Positions 17,278 to 25,843 of a stretch of 64,000 nt of DNA are shown here, piece after piece (positions within the stretch are counted from its first letter, which is position 1; every line of letters starts with the position of its first letter). This stretch comes from Streptomyces sp. NBC_00078 (GTDB lineage: Bacteria; Actinomycetota; Actinomycetes; Streptomycetales; Streptomycetaceae): NCBI RefSeq assembly GCF_026343335.1, contig NZ_JAPELX010000001.1, positions 3,410,001 through 3,474,000 on the forward strand. Reading direction: 5' to 3'. Position numbers and translations under genes: made by a program. Under the pieces are notes generated by a model that worked only from the letters and a program-made list of their open reading frames with translations, was not told the DNA's origin and did no database searches.

Positions 17278-19596
17278 GTGGGAGATCACTTCGCCGCGGC
17301 AGTCCGGCGGTTCCGGTTGCGCGCGGGGCTGACCCAGGAAGCCCTGGCCGAGCGTTCCGGCATTTCGGTCAGCACGATCCGCGGCATGGAGACAGGCAAA
17401 CGCCGTAACCCGCAGCTTGCGTCGGTGCGCCAGCTGGCCGCCGCACTCGATCTGCGGCCGACCGAACTGGACGAACTGCTGGCCGCGGCGGCGGGCGCCG
17501 CGGCAGGCGCGGCCGAGCACTCGGTGGTGGTTCCGGTGCCACGCCAGCTGCCTGCCCCACCCGCGCCGTTCGTGGGCCGCCACCACGAACTGGACCGGCT
17601 CGACACCACAGTGCAGTCCGGTTCGGGGGCGGCGAACACCGTGCTCATCTCCGCGATCGCCGGCGCCGGCGGAGTGGGCAAGTCATGGCTCGCGTTGCAC
17701 TGGGCTCACCGAAACGCCGACCGGTTCCCCGACGGGCAACTCTTCGTCGACCTAAGGGGCTTCAGCCCCGACAGCGATCCGATGGACCCGGCCGTGGCGG
17801 TACGTGGATTCCTCGACGCGCTGGGTGTCGAGCCCGACCGCATCCCCGTCGCCCCGCACGCGCAGGCGGCGTTGTTCCGCAGCCTGGTGGCGGACAAGCG
17901 GATGCTGCTGATGCTCGACAACGCTGTCGACGCCGCCCAGGTCACCCCCCTGCTGCCGGGCGGCGACACCTGCACCGTGGCGGTCACCAGCCGCAACCGG
18001 CTGTCGGGCCTGATCACCGGCCATGGCGCACACCACCTGTCCGTCGACACCCTCACCGACACCGAGGCCCGCGGACTATTCGTCGCCCGACTCGGCAGAG
18101 CACGCATCGAGGCCGAACCCGCGGCGGTGGACGAACTCGTGGGCCTGTGCGGCGGGTTCCCGCTCGCGCTGAGCATCATCGCCGGCCGGGCCCACACCCA
18201 CCCGCACCTGTCGCTGGCCGACCTCGCCGACGAACTGCGCGACGGCGCACTCGACGTACTGGACGACGCCGACCCTGCCGCGAGCCTGCCCGCGGTGCTC
18301 TCGTTGTCCCACCACGCGTTGACCGACGAGGAAGCCGAGGTGTTCGGGCTGCTCGCGATCGCACCCGGACCCGACATAGGCCTTGCTGCCGCCGGCAGCC
18401 TCACCGGCCGCGGCCGAAGCCGGACCAGGGCCGTGCTGCGCAGGCTGGAACAGGCATCGCTCATCGGTCAGGACGCCGCCGGCCGCTACCGTATGCACGA
18501 CCTGATCCGCCGTTACGCCGCCACCGCTCACGATCTGGCCCACGGCACCCGGGAGGCGGCCCTGCGGCGGGTGCTCGACTTCTACACCCACACCGCGTTC
18601 ACCGCCGCCAATCTCCTGGATTCCCACCGCGACCCCATCGAGCTCAGCCCGCCGGCACCCGACTGCCGCCCCCAAGCGCTGCCCGACATCCCGGCAGCGA
18701 TGGACTGGTTCGACACCGAGCACAACAATCTGCTCGCCGCCCAGCGCACCGCCGTCGCGCACGCTTCACACCGCACGGCCTGGCAACTGGCGTGGACGCT
18801 GAACGACTTCCACTACCGGCGAGGCCACCGCCACGATCAGCTCGCCGTGTGGCAGATCGCGGTCGACTCGGCAGGCCAACTGCCCGACCCCGGCGCCCGG
18901 ATCATCGCTCATCGGCTGCTCGGCCGCGCCCACGTCGTGCTCGGGCACCATCAAGAGGCGATCAACGCCCTGAATCAGGCTCTCGCGCTGAGCGAGCAGC
19001 AGAACGACCGTGCCCTCCAGGCCAACGCCCACTACACACTCGCGTCGATCTGGCCGGACGGGCGGCGGGCTCTGGAACATGCCAGACGCGCACTGGACCT
19101 CTACCGCGGCCTCGATCAGCCGATCGGGGAGGCCAACGCGCTCAACGCCGTGGGCTGGTACGCCGCGCGTCTGGGCCACCACGACACCGCTCGTGAGCAC
19201 TGCCAGGCCGCCCTCGCCCTCTTCCAGCACCACCAGGACGTGAGCGGCCAAGCGCAAACCCTGGACAGCCTCGGCTACATCGACCACCACAGTGGCCACC
19301 ACCAGGACGCTGTCCAGCACTACCGCCACGCCATCAGCCTGTACCGCGACCTCGACAACACCTACGAAGCCGCCGACACCCTCGACCGGCTCGGTCATTC
19401 CCACGCCGCCCTGGGCCAGCACGACCTGACCCGTGAGGTGTGGCGGGAAGCACGGGACCTGTACCGGCAACAAGGACGTGACCAGGAGGCCGAGCAGGTG
19501 GAGCAACAGCTCGACGAACTCGACGGCCTCGGCGGCCTGGGCGGCCCGGGCGGACTCGGCGAACAGGACAACCCGGCCCCGGACAGCGCCCGCTGA
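17278..19596 (+). CDS. XRE-NB-ARC-TPR STAND regulator
   Basis: This 772-residue protein starts at GTG 17278, preceded by AGGAAG 6 nt upstream. Residues 4-62 form an XRE helix-turn-helix (RFRLRAGLTQEALAERSGIS, STIRGMETGKRR). Residues 95-400 form an NB-ARC ATPase with Walker A GAGGVGKS (Lys135), Walker B-like RMLLMLDN, and CGGFPLAL, the GLPL-type motif. From about 470 to 745 there are TPR units (ALNAVGWYAARLGHHDTARE, and similar repeats). The C-terminus is a low-complexity Gly/Leu tail. STAND proteins are ATP-driven switches; in Streptomyces those related to AfsR/SARPs control secondary metabolism. This one has XRE in place of the winged-helix domain. No target gene is evident. Confidence 0.92.
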   Translation: MGDHFAAAVRRFRLRAGLTQEALAERSGISVSTIRGMETGKRRNPQLASVRQLAAALDLRPTELDELLAAAAGAAAGAAEHSVVVPVPRQLPAPPAPFVGRHHELDRLDTTVQSGSGAANTVLISAIAGAGGVGKSWLALHWAHRNADRFPDGQLFVDLRGFSPDSDPMDPAVAVRGFLDALGVEPDRIPVAPHAQAALFRSLVADKRMLLMLDNAVDAAQVTPLLPGGDTCTVAVTSRNRLSGLITGHGAHHLSVDTLTDTEARGLFVARLGRARIEAEPAAVDELVGLCGGFPLALSIIAGRAHTHPHLSLADLADELRDGALDVLDDADPAASLPAVLSLSHHALTDEEAEVFGLLAIAPGPDIGLAAAGSLTGRGRSRTRAVLRRLEQASLIGQDAAGRYRMHDLIRRYAATAHDLAHGTREAALRRVLDFYTHTAFTAANLLDSHRDPIELSPPAPDCRPQALPDIPAAMDWFDTEHNNLLAAQRTAVAHASHRTAWQLAWTLNDFHYRRGHRHDQLAVWQIAVDSAGQLPDPGARIIAHRLLGRAHVVLGHHQEAINALNQALALSEQQNDRALQANAHYTLASIWPDGRRALEHARRALDLYRGLDQPIGEANALNAVGWYAARLGHHDTAREHCQAALALFQHHQDVSGQAQTLDSLGYIDHHSGHHQDAVQHYRHAISLYRDLDNTYEAADTLDRLGHSHAALGQHDLTREVWREARDLYRQQGRDQEAEQVEQQLDELDGLGGLGGPGGLGEQDNPAPDSAR

Positions 19597-19619
19597 CGTC
19601 GCACCAGGAGTTCTCCCGC

Positions 19620-19688
19620 ATGGCATGTGACGCCCGTCGAACCGGTCACATGTGGACCGTTCGCGAGCTGCTCGCCCGGTCGCAGTAG
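19620..19688 (+). CDS. Possible 22-residue peptide, unknown
   Basis: ATG 19620 follows AGGAG by 8 nt and opens 22 codons (MACDARRTGHMWTVRELLAR, then SQ). It is not recognised. The DNA at 19638-19664 resembles 17234-17259, just before the NB-ARC gene, where the parallel reading is RTGHLWPIALAGRA. It may be a duplicated relic, not a functional gene. Confidence 0.25.
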   Translation: MACDARRTGHMWTVRELLARSQ

Positions 19689-19725
19689 GTCCAGATCAGT
19701 CCGCCACTCGGCTGGTCACTCATCG

Positions 19726-20382
19726 CTACGCCGCAGCGATCCTTTGGCGGATCATCTCCAGCCATTGGCGTACTGACAGCCCTTGCGGCGGTAGAAGGTC
19801 GAGTCCCAGGGCCGTGGTTGCAGTGTGGAGTTCGTCGTCCGAGGACACCGCGGTCAGCAGCTCGTCGATTTCCTGCACCGCTTGTCCACGCTCTTCGAAT
19901 GCGGAGGCACTGACGTACTCGTCCAGAGCCTCGTCGCGAGTTTCGTAGATGTGTGAGAAGTCCCGGTGAAAGTACGCCCCGAGCAACTGGCCCAACTCGG
20001 GGAATCGCTGGTTCCATTCCCAACGGTTCTGCGGGTTCACCAGGGGAATCCGTGAGGGGTCCTGCAGAAATCGGTCGAGGTGGCCCCTGGCGATGCGCAG
20101 GCAGTCCTCCACGCTGGTCCCCATCGGAGGGCGGATGTGGGGCAGGTCTTCCACCTCGTCTGCGATCTCCTCGGAGAAAAGCCCCACGGAGAGCAAGTCG
20201 TCAATCTCTCGGACTGCCTTTTCGGCGCGTTGAGGATCCCTGGCGGCGACTCTCAGATAGGAAGCCAGGCCGGGGCCCGGTGTCTCCGTGGTGTCCGAGA
20301 AGATGAAACCGGTGTATGCATAGGCATTCAGCAGGTCACTGAGTTCATCAAATCGCTCCTCGGACGGAAGCGCCTGACTCAT
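19726..20382 (-). CDS. cdiI-like: CdiI-like immunity protein, tandem double domain
   Basis: This 218-residue acidic cytosolic protein is made of two related halves. Half 1 (about 8-108) runs FDELSDLLNAYAYTGF ... SVEDCLRIARGHLDRFL; half 2 (about 120-215) runs FPELGQLLGAYFHRDF ... GLSVRQWLEMIRQRI. Each has the pattern of the contact-dependent growth inhibition immunity family (F-ELG-LLGAYFH-DF start, AVQEIDELL helix, final helix). ATG 20382 is chosen because GGAG lies 7 nt upstream; a TTG at 20394 would add four residues. It directly follows the PrsW-RNase toxin gene on the same strand (21-bp gap), the standard toxin-then-immunity order, so it should neutralise that toxin. Confidence 0.85.
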   Translation of the reverse strand: MSQALPSEERFDELSDLLNAYAYTGFIFSDTTETPGPGLASYLRVAARDPQRAEKAVREIDDLLSVGLFSEEIADEVEDLPHIRPPMGTSVEDCLRIARGHLDRFLQDPSRIPLVNPQNRWEWNQRFPELGQLLGAYFHRDFSHIYETRDEALDEYVSASAFEERGQAVQEIDELLTAVSSDDELHTATTALGLDLLPPQGLSVRQWLEMIRQRIAAA

Positions 20383-20403
20383 GAGTTGCTCCAAGAATGT
20401 GTG

Positions 20404-22548
20404 TTAGGGCTGGGGATACGAAGTTAGGACCCGGTATCCGGACGCCGCCGAGGAGTCGGCCTTGAGGATGACGCGAACACCCTTCACCCACCTTGTCCCT
20501 TGCCCATGGGTGAAGTCATAACGAGTGAGGTGGAGTCCTGTGTTCTCGTCGAACTCTGCTTCCAACCGTAATGGCCCTTTCGCACCATTGGCCAGCCAGT
20601 CAGATATCTTTCGTTGGTTCTCTCTGACTGCGAGGGTCCTGTCAGTGAAGCGTTGCGCCGAATCGACGTCAACGTAGCGCGAGTCCGCCTCGAGGCCAGG
20701 GTTCTGGCGCAGACGGCTGCGCATGCCATCAATCGTCTTGTCGACATGCCTGTCGATGGTGTGAGCCTCGCTCTTGCCGCCGAGGTTCTTACCCTCGTCA
20801 CCGCGGACGTCCGCACGATGCCGGGGCTTTACACGCCCCTTGCGTTTGCTCCTGGGCCAGGCGTTGTAGTCCCCGCCGGAGCCATTCGATGCGCTCAGCC
20901 CCATGAGGACGATCCCGGCCGTGCCCAGTAAGCCGGCGTTGAGGGCAGCTTCGGCGGTGAGGGCGCCCACTGCGCCTGCGCCGGCCAGTGCCAGACCGCC
21001 GGGCGGGAACAGGGCGAGCAGGGAGAGCAGGAGGAGCGCGAAGCCGAGGTAGGCCAGGAAGGTGTTCAGGGCGTCGAGCAGGTGGAACGTGCGGATCGTC
21101 CTGCCGGCGGGGCCTGCGTCCCCGAGCGCGCGCCACAGCAGGAGGGTGCCGGTGGTGGCCGCCCCCAGTGCGGTGCCGAGACGGAATCGATGGACCGCGA
21201 GCGGTTCCGCCAGGGGCTGGGCCGAAGCCGTCCGCCAGGTGCGAAGCAGCGTGGTGAGTTGGTAGGCGATCCAGGCCAGCGCGGCGATACCGAAGCCCAT
21301 GAGGATCTTCGGCCCCGAACCGGTGCTGAAGAACTTCTGGAGGCCGGCCGTGGAGGTGAACGAGCCGACCCCCAGGAACAGTAACGAGGGCAGCATGAGG
21401 ACACACGGGATCACCAGGAGCCACCGCCGCTGAGAACCGCGGGCCGCTCGGGCCGCCTTCAGCAGGGCGCGGATGTCCAACGCCCGCCAGGCGAGTGGAT
21501 TGTCGGATGCCTCGATCCGAGCAGTGATCCCGGCGACCACGCGACGCAGTTCCTCGGTGTCGTCGGGCGGCGCCGACGCGACGGCGTACAGCAAGGAGCG
21601 CCGCAGTCTGACGTAGCGCAGTGCGATCAGCAGGCTCCATGGCGGACGCCAGGCTGCGTACCGTAGCAGGGCTCCCAGGCTGTCGCCGTCGACACGTTCG
21701 GAAGCAAGCAGTACGCCCGGCACGGAACGCTTGCCACGATGGATCCGGCGCAGGTCGACGGCCATGGCGACGGCCAGGCACACGAGGGGCGCCGCCCACG
21801 CCTTCCCGTTCAGCGATTCAAGCCAGTGCGCGGCCTGGCTGGTGGGTTTCTGGACCGCGTAGTTGTTCACCGTGTGGTACGTGACTGCGGCGGCGATCGG
21901 GAACGCCGAGAGCAGGCGTGACCAACGACGGGTGCGCCACAGCAGCCCGACTCCGAAGCCGGCCATGGCCGTGAACACCAGGTGCGAGAAGGTCTCGGTG
22001 CCCGGCGGCCCGCCCAGGTCCAGCTGACTGAACGGCGCCGGGAGCCAGGCCGTCAACACCTGCCCCAGGCCCGGAACATAGGGCGGGGACAGGCTGTCCG
22101 GAATGATCCAGCCTCCACCGCGGGCCATCGCCCGGTCCGCGTCCAGGCCGTAGCGCAGTACCGCCTCCAGCAGCCCGAACCCGGCGCCCAGTGCCGCACC
22201 CAGCACCACGAAGTCGGTCAGCCCCCACTGGCGGCGAACCTTCGGACTCAGCCCGGCCAGCAACAGCGGGGAGAACTTGATCAGTTCCTCCACCCAGGGC
22301 GCCACCGTGTAGCTGGTGGTGTTCACCACCGTGAGGAGTGACTGACCCGACTGGTCCGCGTAGATGCGGGTGTAGGCGAGTTGCACCAACGCCGTCGCCA
22401 CGCCGCACCCGTACACCCCTACCGCGAGCGCGAGCAGCAGGGTTGGCAGGCGCACCGAACGTGTCGGCCAGGAGACCGCGAACAGTTGCAGCACACCCCA
22501 GACGGCCGCAGCCGCCATCACCAATGTCACACCAGGCCCCCGCCACAC
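20404..22548 (-). CDS. PrsW-type membrane protease fused to RNase A-like CDI toxin
   Basis: This 714-residue protein has several N-terminal membrane helices with all PrsW (CPBP-like) motifs: EELIK (Glu87, Glu88, Lys91), FGLLE (124-128), His189 in ETFSHLVF, and His225 with Asn228/229 in TYHTVNNY. More membrane helices follow to about residue 560, then a basic linker (RSKRKGRVKPRHR). Residues 590-714 match the RNase A-like CdiA-CT domain: RHV (His601), Arg612 eleven residues later and the final LTSYP (Thr709, Tyr711). These spacings equal the His/Arg/Thr/Tyr set reported for the Yersinia kristensenii toxin, as I recall. The start may be GTG 22548, GTG 22530 or ATG 22518. The immunity gene is downstream. 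Release by self-cleavage is inference. Confidence 0.88.
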   Translation of the reverse strand: MWRGPGVTLVMAAAAVWGVLQLFAVSWPTRSVRLPTLLLALAVGVYGCGVATALVQLAYTRIYADQSGQSLLTVVNTTSYTVAPWVEELIKFSPLLLAGLSPKVRRQWGLTDFVVLGAALGAGFGLLEAVLRYGLDADRAMARGGGWIIPDSLSPPYVPGLGQVLTAWLPAPFSQLDLGGPPGTETFSHLVFTAMAGFGVGLLWRTRRWSRLLSAFPIAAAVTYHTVNNYAVQKPTSQAAHWLESLNGKAWAAPLVCLAVAMAVDLRRIHRGKRSVPGVLLASERVDGDSLGALLRYAAWRPPWSLLIALRYVRLRRSLLYAVASAPPDDTEELRRVVAGITARIEASDNPLAWRALDIRALLKAARAARGSQRRWLLVIPCVLMLPSLLFLGVGSFTSTAGLQKFFSTGSGPKILMGFGIAALAWIAYQLTTLLRTWRTASAQPLAEPLAVHRFRLGTALGAATTGTLLLWRALGDAGPAGRTIRTFHLLDALNTFLAYLGFALLLLSLLALFPPGGLALAGAGAVGALTAEAALNAGLLGTAGIVLMGLSASNGSGGDYNAWPRSKRKGRVKPRHRADVRGDEGKNLGGKSEAHTIDRHVDKTIDGMRSRLRQNPGLEADSRYVDVDSAQRFTDRTLAVRENQRKISDWLANGAKGPLRLEAEFDENTGLHLTRYDFTHGQGTRWVKGVRVILKADSSAASGYRVLTSYPQP

Positions 22549-22596
22549 CGGATCAACATCTGATTCGCGTTAGTGAACGGGATGCTACGCAGGTAA

Positions 22597-23988
22597 TTGC
22601 TTGTGCAGCAAGAGACTTATGAGACTCGAAGGCGTGGCACCGCGCAAGGGTGCAAATACCCCCTTCCCTCCACGAGCACCTCGTTCAGGCGTCGCAGCAG
22701 CCCGAGCAGGTCGGGTTACGCGAGGCTGACCGCCAACCGGCATGCGCAGAGCAGCTGGACGGCCAATCCGCAGGACATCGTGTACCGGGGCGGGACATCC
22801 CCGCAGAACTACCCGACCCTCTACAACGACGTGCACGCCGCCTACCAGAACGCCCTGCGCTACCACGTCGGCGGCGACAGCGCCCACGCCGACACCGCCG
22901 TCGCGATCCTCAACGCCTGGTCGGCCAAGCTGACAGCGGTCCAGGGGTCCGCCGACCGGTTCCTCCTGGTCGGACTCCAGGGCTACCAGGCCGCCAACGC
23001 CGCCGAACTCGTCCGCGACCACGGCGACTTCGACCTCGGCCGCTTCCAGGAAATGCAGAGCAAGGTCTTCGGCGCGGTCAGCGACGCCTTCCTCGCCCAC
23101 CACAACGGCGCCTTCGTCACCAACTACTGGCCCAACTGGGACCTCGCCAACATGGCCTGCGTCCTGGCCACCGGCATCCTCTGCGACGACAGGGCCCAAG
23201 TCACCCGCGCCGTCGACTACTTCAAGCACGGGGCGGGGCTCGGCGCGGTGAAGAACGCCATCCCCGTCGTGCACGACGACGGGCTCGCGGAGTGGCTGGA
23301 GGCCGGCCGCGACCAGGGACACTCGCTGCTCGGGGTCGGGCTGATGGGCTCCTTGTGCGAGATGGCCTGGAACCAGGGGATCGACCTGTACGGCTACGAC
23401 GACAGCCGCTTCCTCAAGGGCGCCCAGTACGTGGCCAAGTGGAGCCTGGGCGGCAAGGTGTCGTACACCTCCAACACTCGCCAGAAGGGCGCGCCCGGCG
23501 TCTGGTCCGGCAGCGAGACCGCCACCGCCGCGGGCGGTGTGGACCCGAACATGCAGCGGCCGATCTGGGCGATGATCGCCAGCCACTACACGAAGCGGCG
23601 CGGGGTGTCCGCCACCTACCTCACGCAGATCGCCGCCAGGTCCGCACCCGAGGGCGGCGGCGGGGACTATGGGCCCAGCAGCGGCGGGTTCGACCAACTC
23701 GGCTTCGGGACACTGGCGTTCACACGCGACAAGTCGGCGACTCCTACGGCCGCGCCGACGCCCGGCGCTCCCGGTGCGGCCTCGGCTTCCGGTGGCGGCT
23801 CCGACCCGCGGCCGCAGACGGCGGCGACCGCCTCGGCCTCCGCGTCGCCGGCCGCCGGCGGCGACCTTGCCGCGACCGGCTCCGAGGACGTCATCGGGTG
23901 GACCGCCGCCGCCGGGGTCACCGCCGTCGCCGGTGGGCTGCTCCTTCTGCGGCGCCGTGACCGGGTGCGGCGGGACGGCGCTCAGTAG
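22597..23988 (+). pseudogene. Alginate lyase-family protein, 5'-truncated, sortase-anchored type
   Basis: From about 22717 the frame matches the alginate lyase (PF05426-type) catalytic domain: RLTANRHAQSSWTANPQDIV, NYPTLYNDVHAAYQNALRY, VTNYWPNWDLANMACVLATG, EAGRDQGHSLLGVGLMG, RPEGGGGDYG-like PEGGGGDYGPSSGGFDQLGF. The C-terminus has a Pro/Ala/Ser linker, an LAATG sortase-like signal, a hydrophobic helix and RRRDR. Such a wall protein needs a signal peptide and the start of the lyase domain, but upstream codons to TTG 22597 are polar, arginine-rich and unlike the family. The 5' end therefore seems lost at the boundary with the divergent toxin gene. The rest is intact; whether it is still expressed is unknown. 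Confidence 0.7.
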
Positions 23989-24053
23989 GAGCCCGGTCGC
24001 AGTCTGCGGGCTGTACGACTGCACGGCTGCTTGCAGGCCGGGCCGGGCCACGT

Positions 24054-25592
24054 CTACGCCGTGGCCGGCCGCGACCGTTCCCGCCCCTCCTTCGCCGACC
24101 GCGCCTTCTCGCTCACCGCCGAGGCCGCTGCCGTGAGCGGCTTCGCGATGTCCTCCAGGGAGCGTCGTTCCGCCCGTACCGCCAGGAACGCCGCCACCAG
24201 GCCGGCCGCGCACATCAGGCCCGCGCCGATCTGGAAGGCGAGGACCGTGTCGCCGACCTTGCCGGTTCCGGTGAGGTCGGCGAACAGCAGCGGGCCGCTG
24301 ATGCCGCCGGCCGCGGTGCCGAGGGCGTAGAAGAAGGCGATGGACATGGCGCGCGTCTCCATCGGGAAGACCTCGGAGACCGTCAGATAGGCACTGGACG
24401 CGCCCGCCGACGCGAAGAACAGGACCGCGCACCAGCAGGCCGTCATCGTCGTCGCGTTCAGCGAGCCGCGGTCGAACAGCCAGGCCGTACCGAACAGGAG
24501 CAGCCCCGACAGCAGGTACGTCGACGAGATCATCACCCGGCGGCCCACCGTGTCGAAGAGCTTGCCCAGCAGCAGCGGGCCGAAGAAGTTGCCCACCGCG
24601 ACAACCGCGAAGTAGTAGCCCGTGTTGCCCGTCGGGACGTCGAAGAACTTGGTCAGGATCGCGCCGAAGCCGAAGGTGATCGCGTTGTAGAGGAAGGCCT
24701 GGCCGATGAAGAGGGAGAAGCCGAGGATCGACCGCTTGCGGTAGGTCGAGAAGACCGTACGGGCGATCTCCAGGAAGCCGATGCTCTTGCGCTGGTGGAT
24801 GGTGATCTCGGACTCGGGTTCGCCGAGCCGTTGTCCCGTCTCCGACTCGACCTTCTGCTCGATCGAGGAGACGATCCGTTCCGCCTCCTCGTCCCTGCCG
24901 TGGATCAGCAGCCAGCGTGGGCTCTCCGGAACGTGCCGTCGTACGAGAAGAATCACCAGGGCGAGCACGGCGCCGAGGGCGAACGTCAGTCGCCAGCCCA
25001 CGTTCTTGGGCAGGATCGCTTCGTTGAGCGCGACGATCGACAGCAGTGAGCCGAAGACCGCGCCCACCCAGAAGCTGCCGTTGATGGCGAGGTCGACGCG
25101 GCCGCGGTAGTTCGCCGGGATCAGTTCGTCGATCGCGGAGTTGATGGCCGCGTACTCGCCGCCGATGCCGAAGCCCGTCAGGAAGCGGAAGGCGAAGAAC
25201 CACCAGGTGGAGAAGGAGACGGCGGTCAGCGCGGTGGCCGCCAGGTAGACGACCAGCGTGATCATGAAGAGTTTCTTCCGGCCGAAGCGGTCGGTCAGGC
25301 GGCCCCAGAAGAGGGCGCCGACACAGGCGCCGGCCACGTAGAGCGCGGCTGCGAGACCGGTGATCTGACCGGAGGTGATCGGCAGTCCGCTGCCGGGCTC
25401 GGACAGACGGCCCGCGATGTTGCCGACGACCGTGACCTCCAGACCGTCGAGGATCCAGACCGTGCCGAGTCCGATCACGACGGTCCAGTGCCAGCGCGAC
25501 CACGGCAGGCGGTCTAGGCGGGCGGGTATGCGGGTGGTGATGGTGCGGCCGGTCGCTGCGGTGGCGCTGCCGCTGGGCTTGGCACTGGGCAT
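24054..25592 (-). CDS. MFS sugar/organic-acid transporter (SP/AAHS-like)
   Basis: This 512-residue protein starts at ATG 25592, with a strong GGAGGGAG upstream. It has twelve predicted helices, the signature WGRLTDRFGRKKLF after TM2, GFGIGGEYAAINSAIDELIP around TM4-5, PESPRWLL after TM6 and the half-repeat GKLFDTVGRR. The GEYAA and PESPRWL features place it in the sugar porter / aromatic-acid:H+ symporter group, which imports sugars or organic acids with protons. The C-terminal about 50 residues are a hydrophilic Ala/Arg tail. A longer open reading beyond 25592 is an artefact of high GC. The substrate is unknown and it has no operon partner. Confidence 0.9.
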   Translation of the reverse strand: MPSAKPSGSATAATGRTITTRIPARLDRLPWSRWHWTVVIGLGTVWILDGLEVTVVGNIAGRLSEPGSGLPITSGQITGLAAALYVAGACVGALFWGRLTDRFGRKKLFMITLVVYLAATALTAVSFSTWWFFAFRFLTGFGIGGEYAAINSAIDELIPANYRGRVDLAINGSFWVGAVFGSLLSIVALNEAILPKNVGWRLTFALGAVLALVILLVRRHVPESPRWLLIHGRDEEAERIVSSIEQKVESETGQRLGEPESEITIHQRKSIGFLEIARTVFSTYRKRSILGFSLFIGQAFLYNAITFGFGAILTKFFDVPTGNTGYYFAVVAVGNFFGPLLLGKLFDTVGRRVMISSTYLLSGLLLFGTAWLFDRGSLNATTMTACWCAVLFFASAGASSAYLTVSEVFPMETRAMSIAFFYALGTAAGGISGPLLFADLTGTGKVGDTVLAFQIGAGLMCAAGLVAAFLAVRAERRSLEDIAKPLTAAASAVSEKARSAKEGRERSRPATA

Positions 25593-25843
25593 GGGCTCCC
25601 TCCTCGTCGAGCGAACCTGTGCCGGGTGCCCTGGCGCTGCCGCTTTACGCCCGGGGTTCAGGGCGCGCGGAGTTGGTGCGGGCCTCGCTGGGGGCTGCCG
25701 CCCCCAGGCTCCCGCTTCGGCCCTTGAAGGGCCTTGTCCCCAAACGCCGGACGGGCTGGATGTGCCGGCCGGTGCCGAAGGGTGCGGCCCGGTGCCAAAG
25801 GGGGAGGCCGGAGCCGAAAGGTGCCCCCGACGCCCTCCCCCTG
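25593..25843. repeat. Streptomyces interspersed intergenic repeat region
   Basis: This 251-bp gap is mostly repeat-like. GGGCTGCCGCCCCC near 25689 and the stretch ending CCAAACGCCGGACGGGCTGG (25740-25759) resemble a short element I recognise as scattered in Streptomyces intergenic regions. It is followed by imperfect tandem copies around CCGGTGCCGAAGGGTGC. No gene is seen. Confidence 0.5.

Noticed and set aside
22597-22716. N-terminal 40 codons of the alginate lyase frame as a real signal peptide
   Set aside because: The residues are polar and Arg/Ser-rich with no hydrophobic core.
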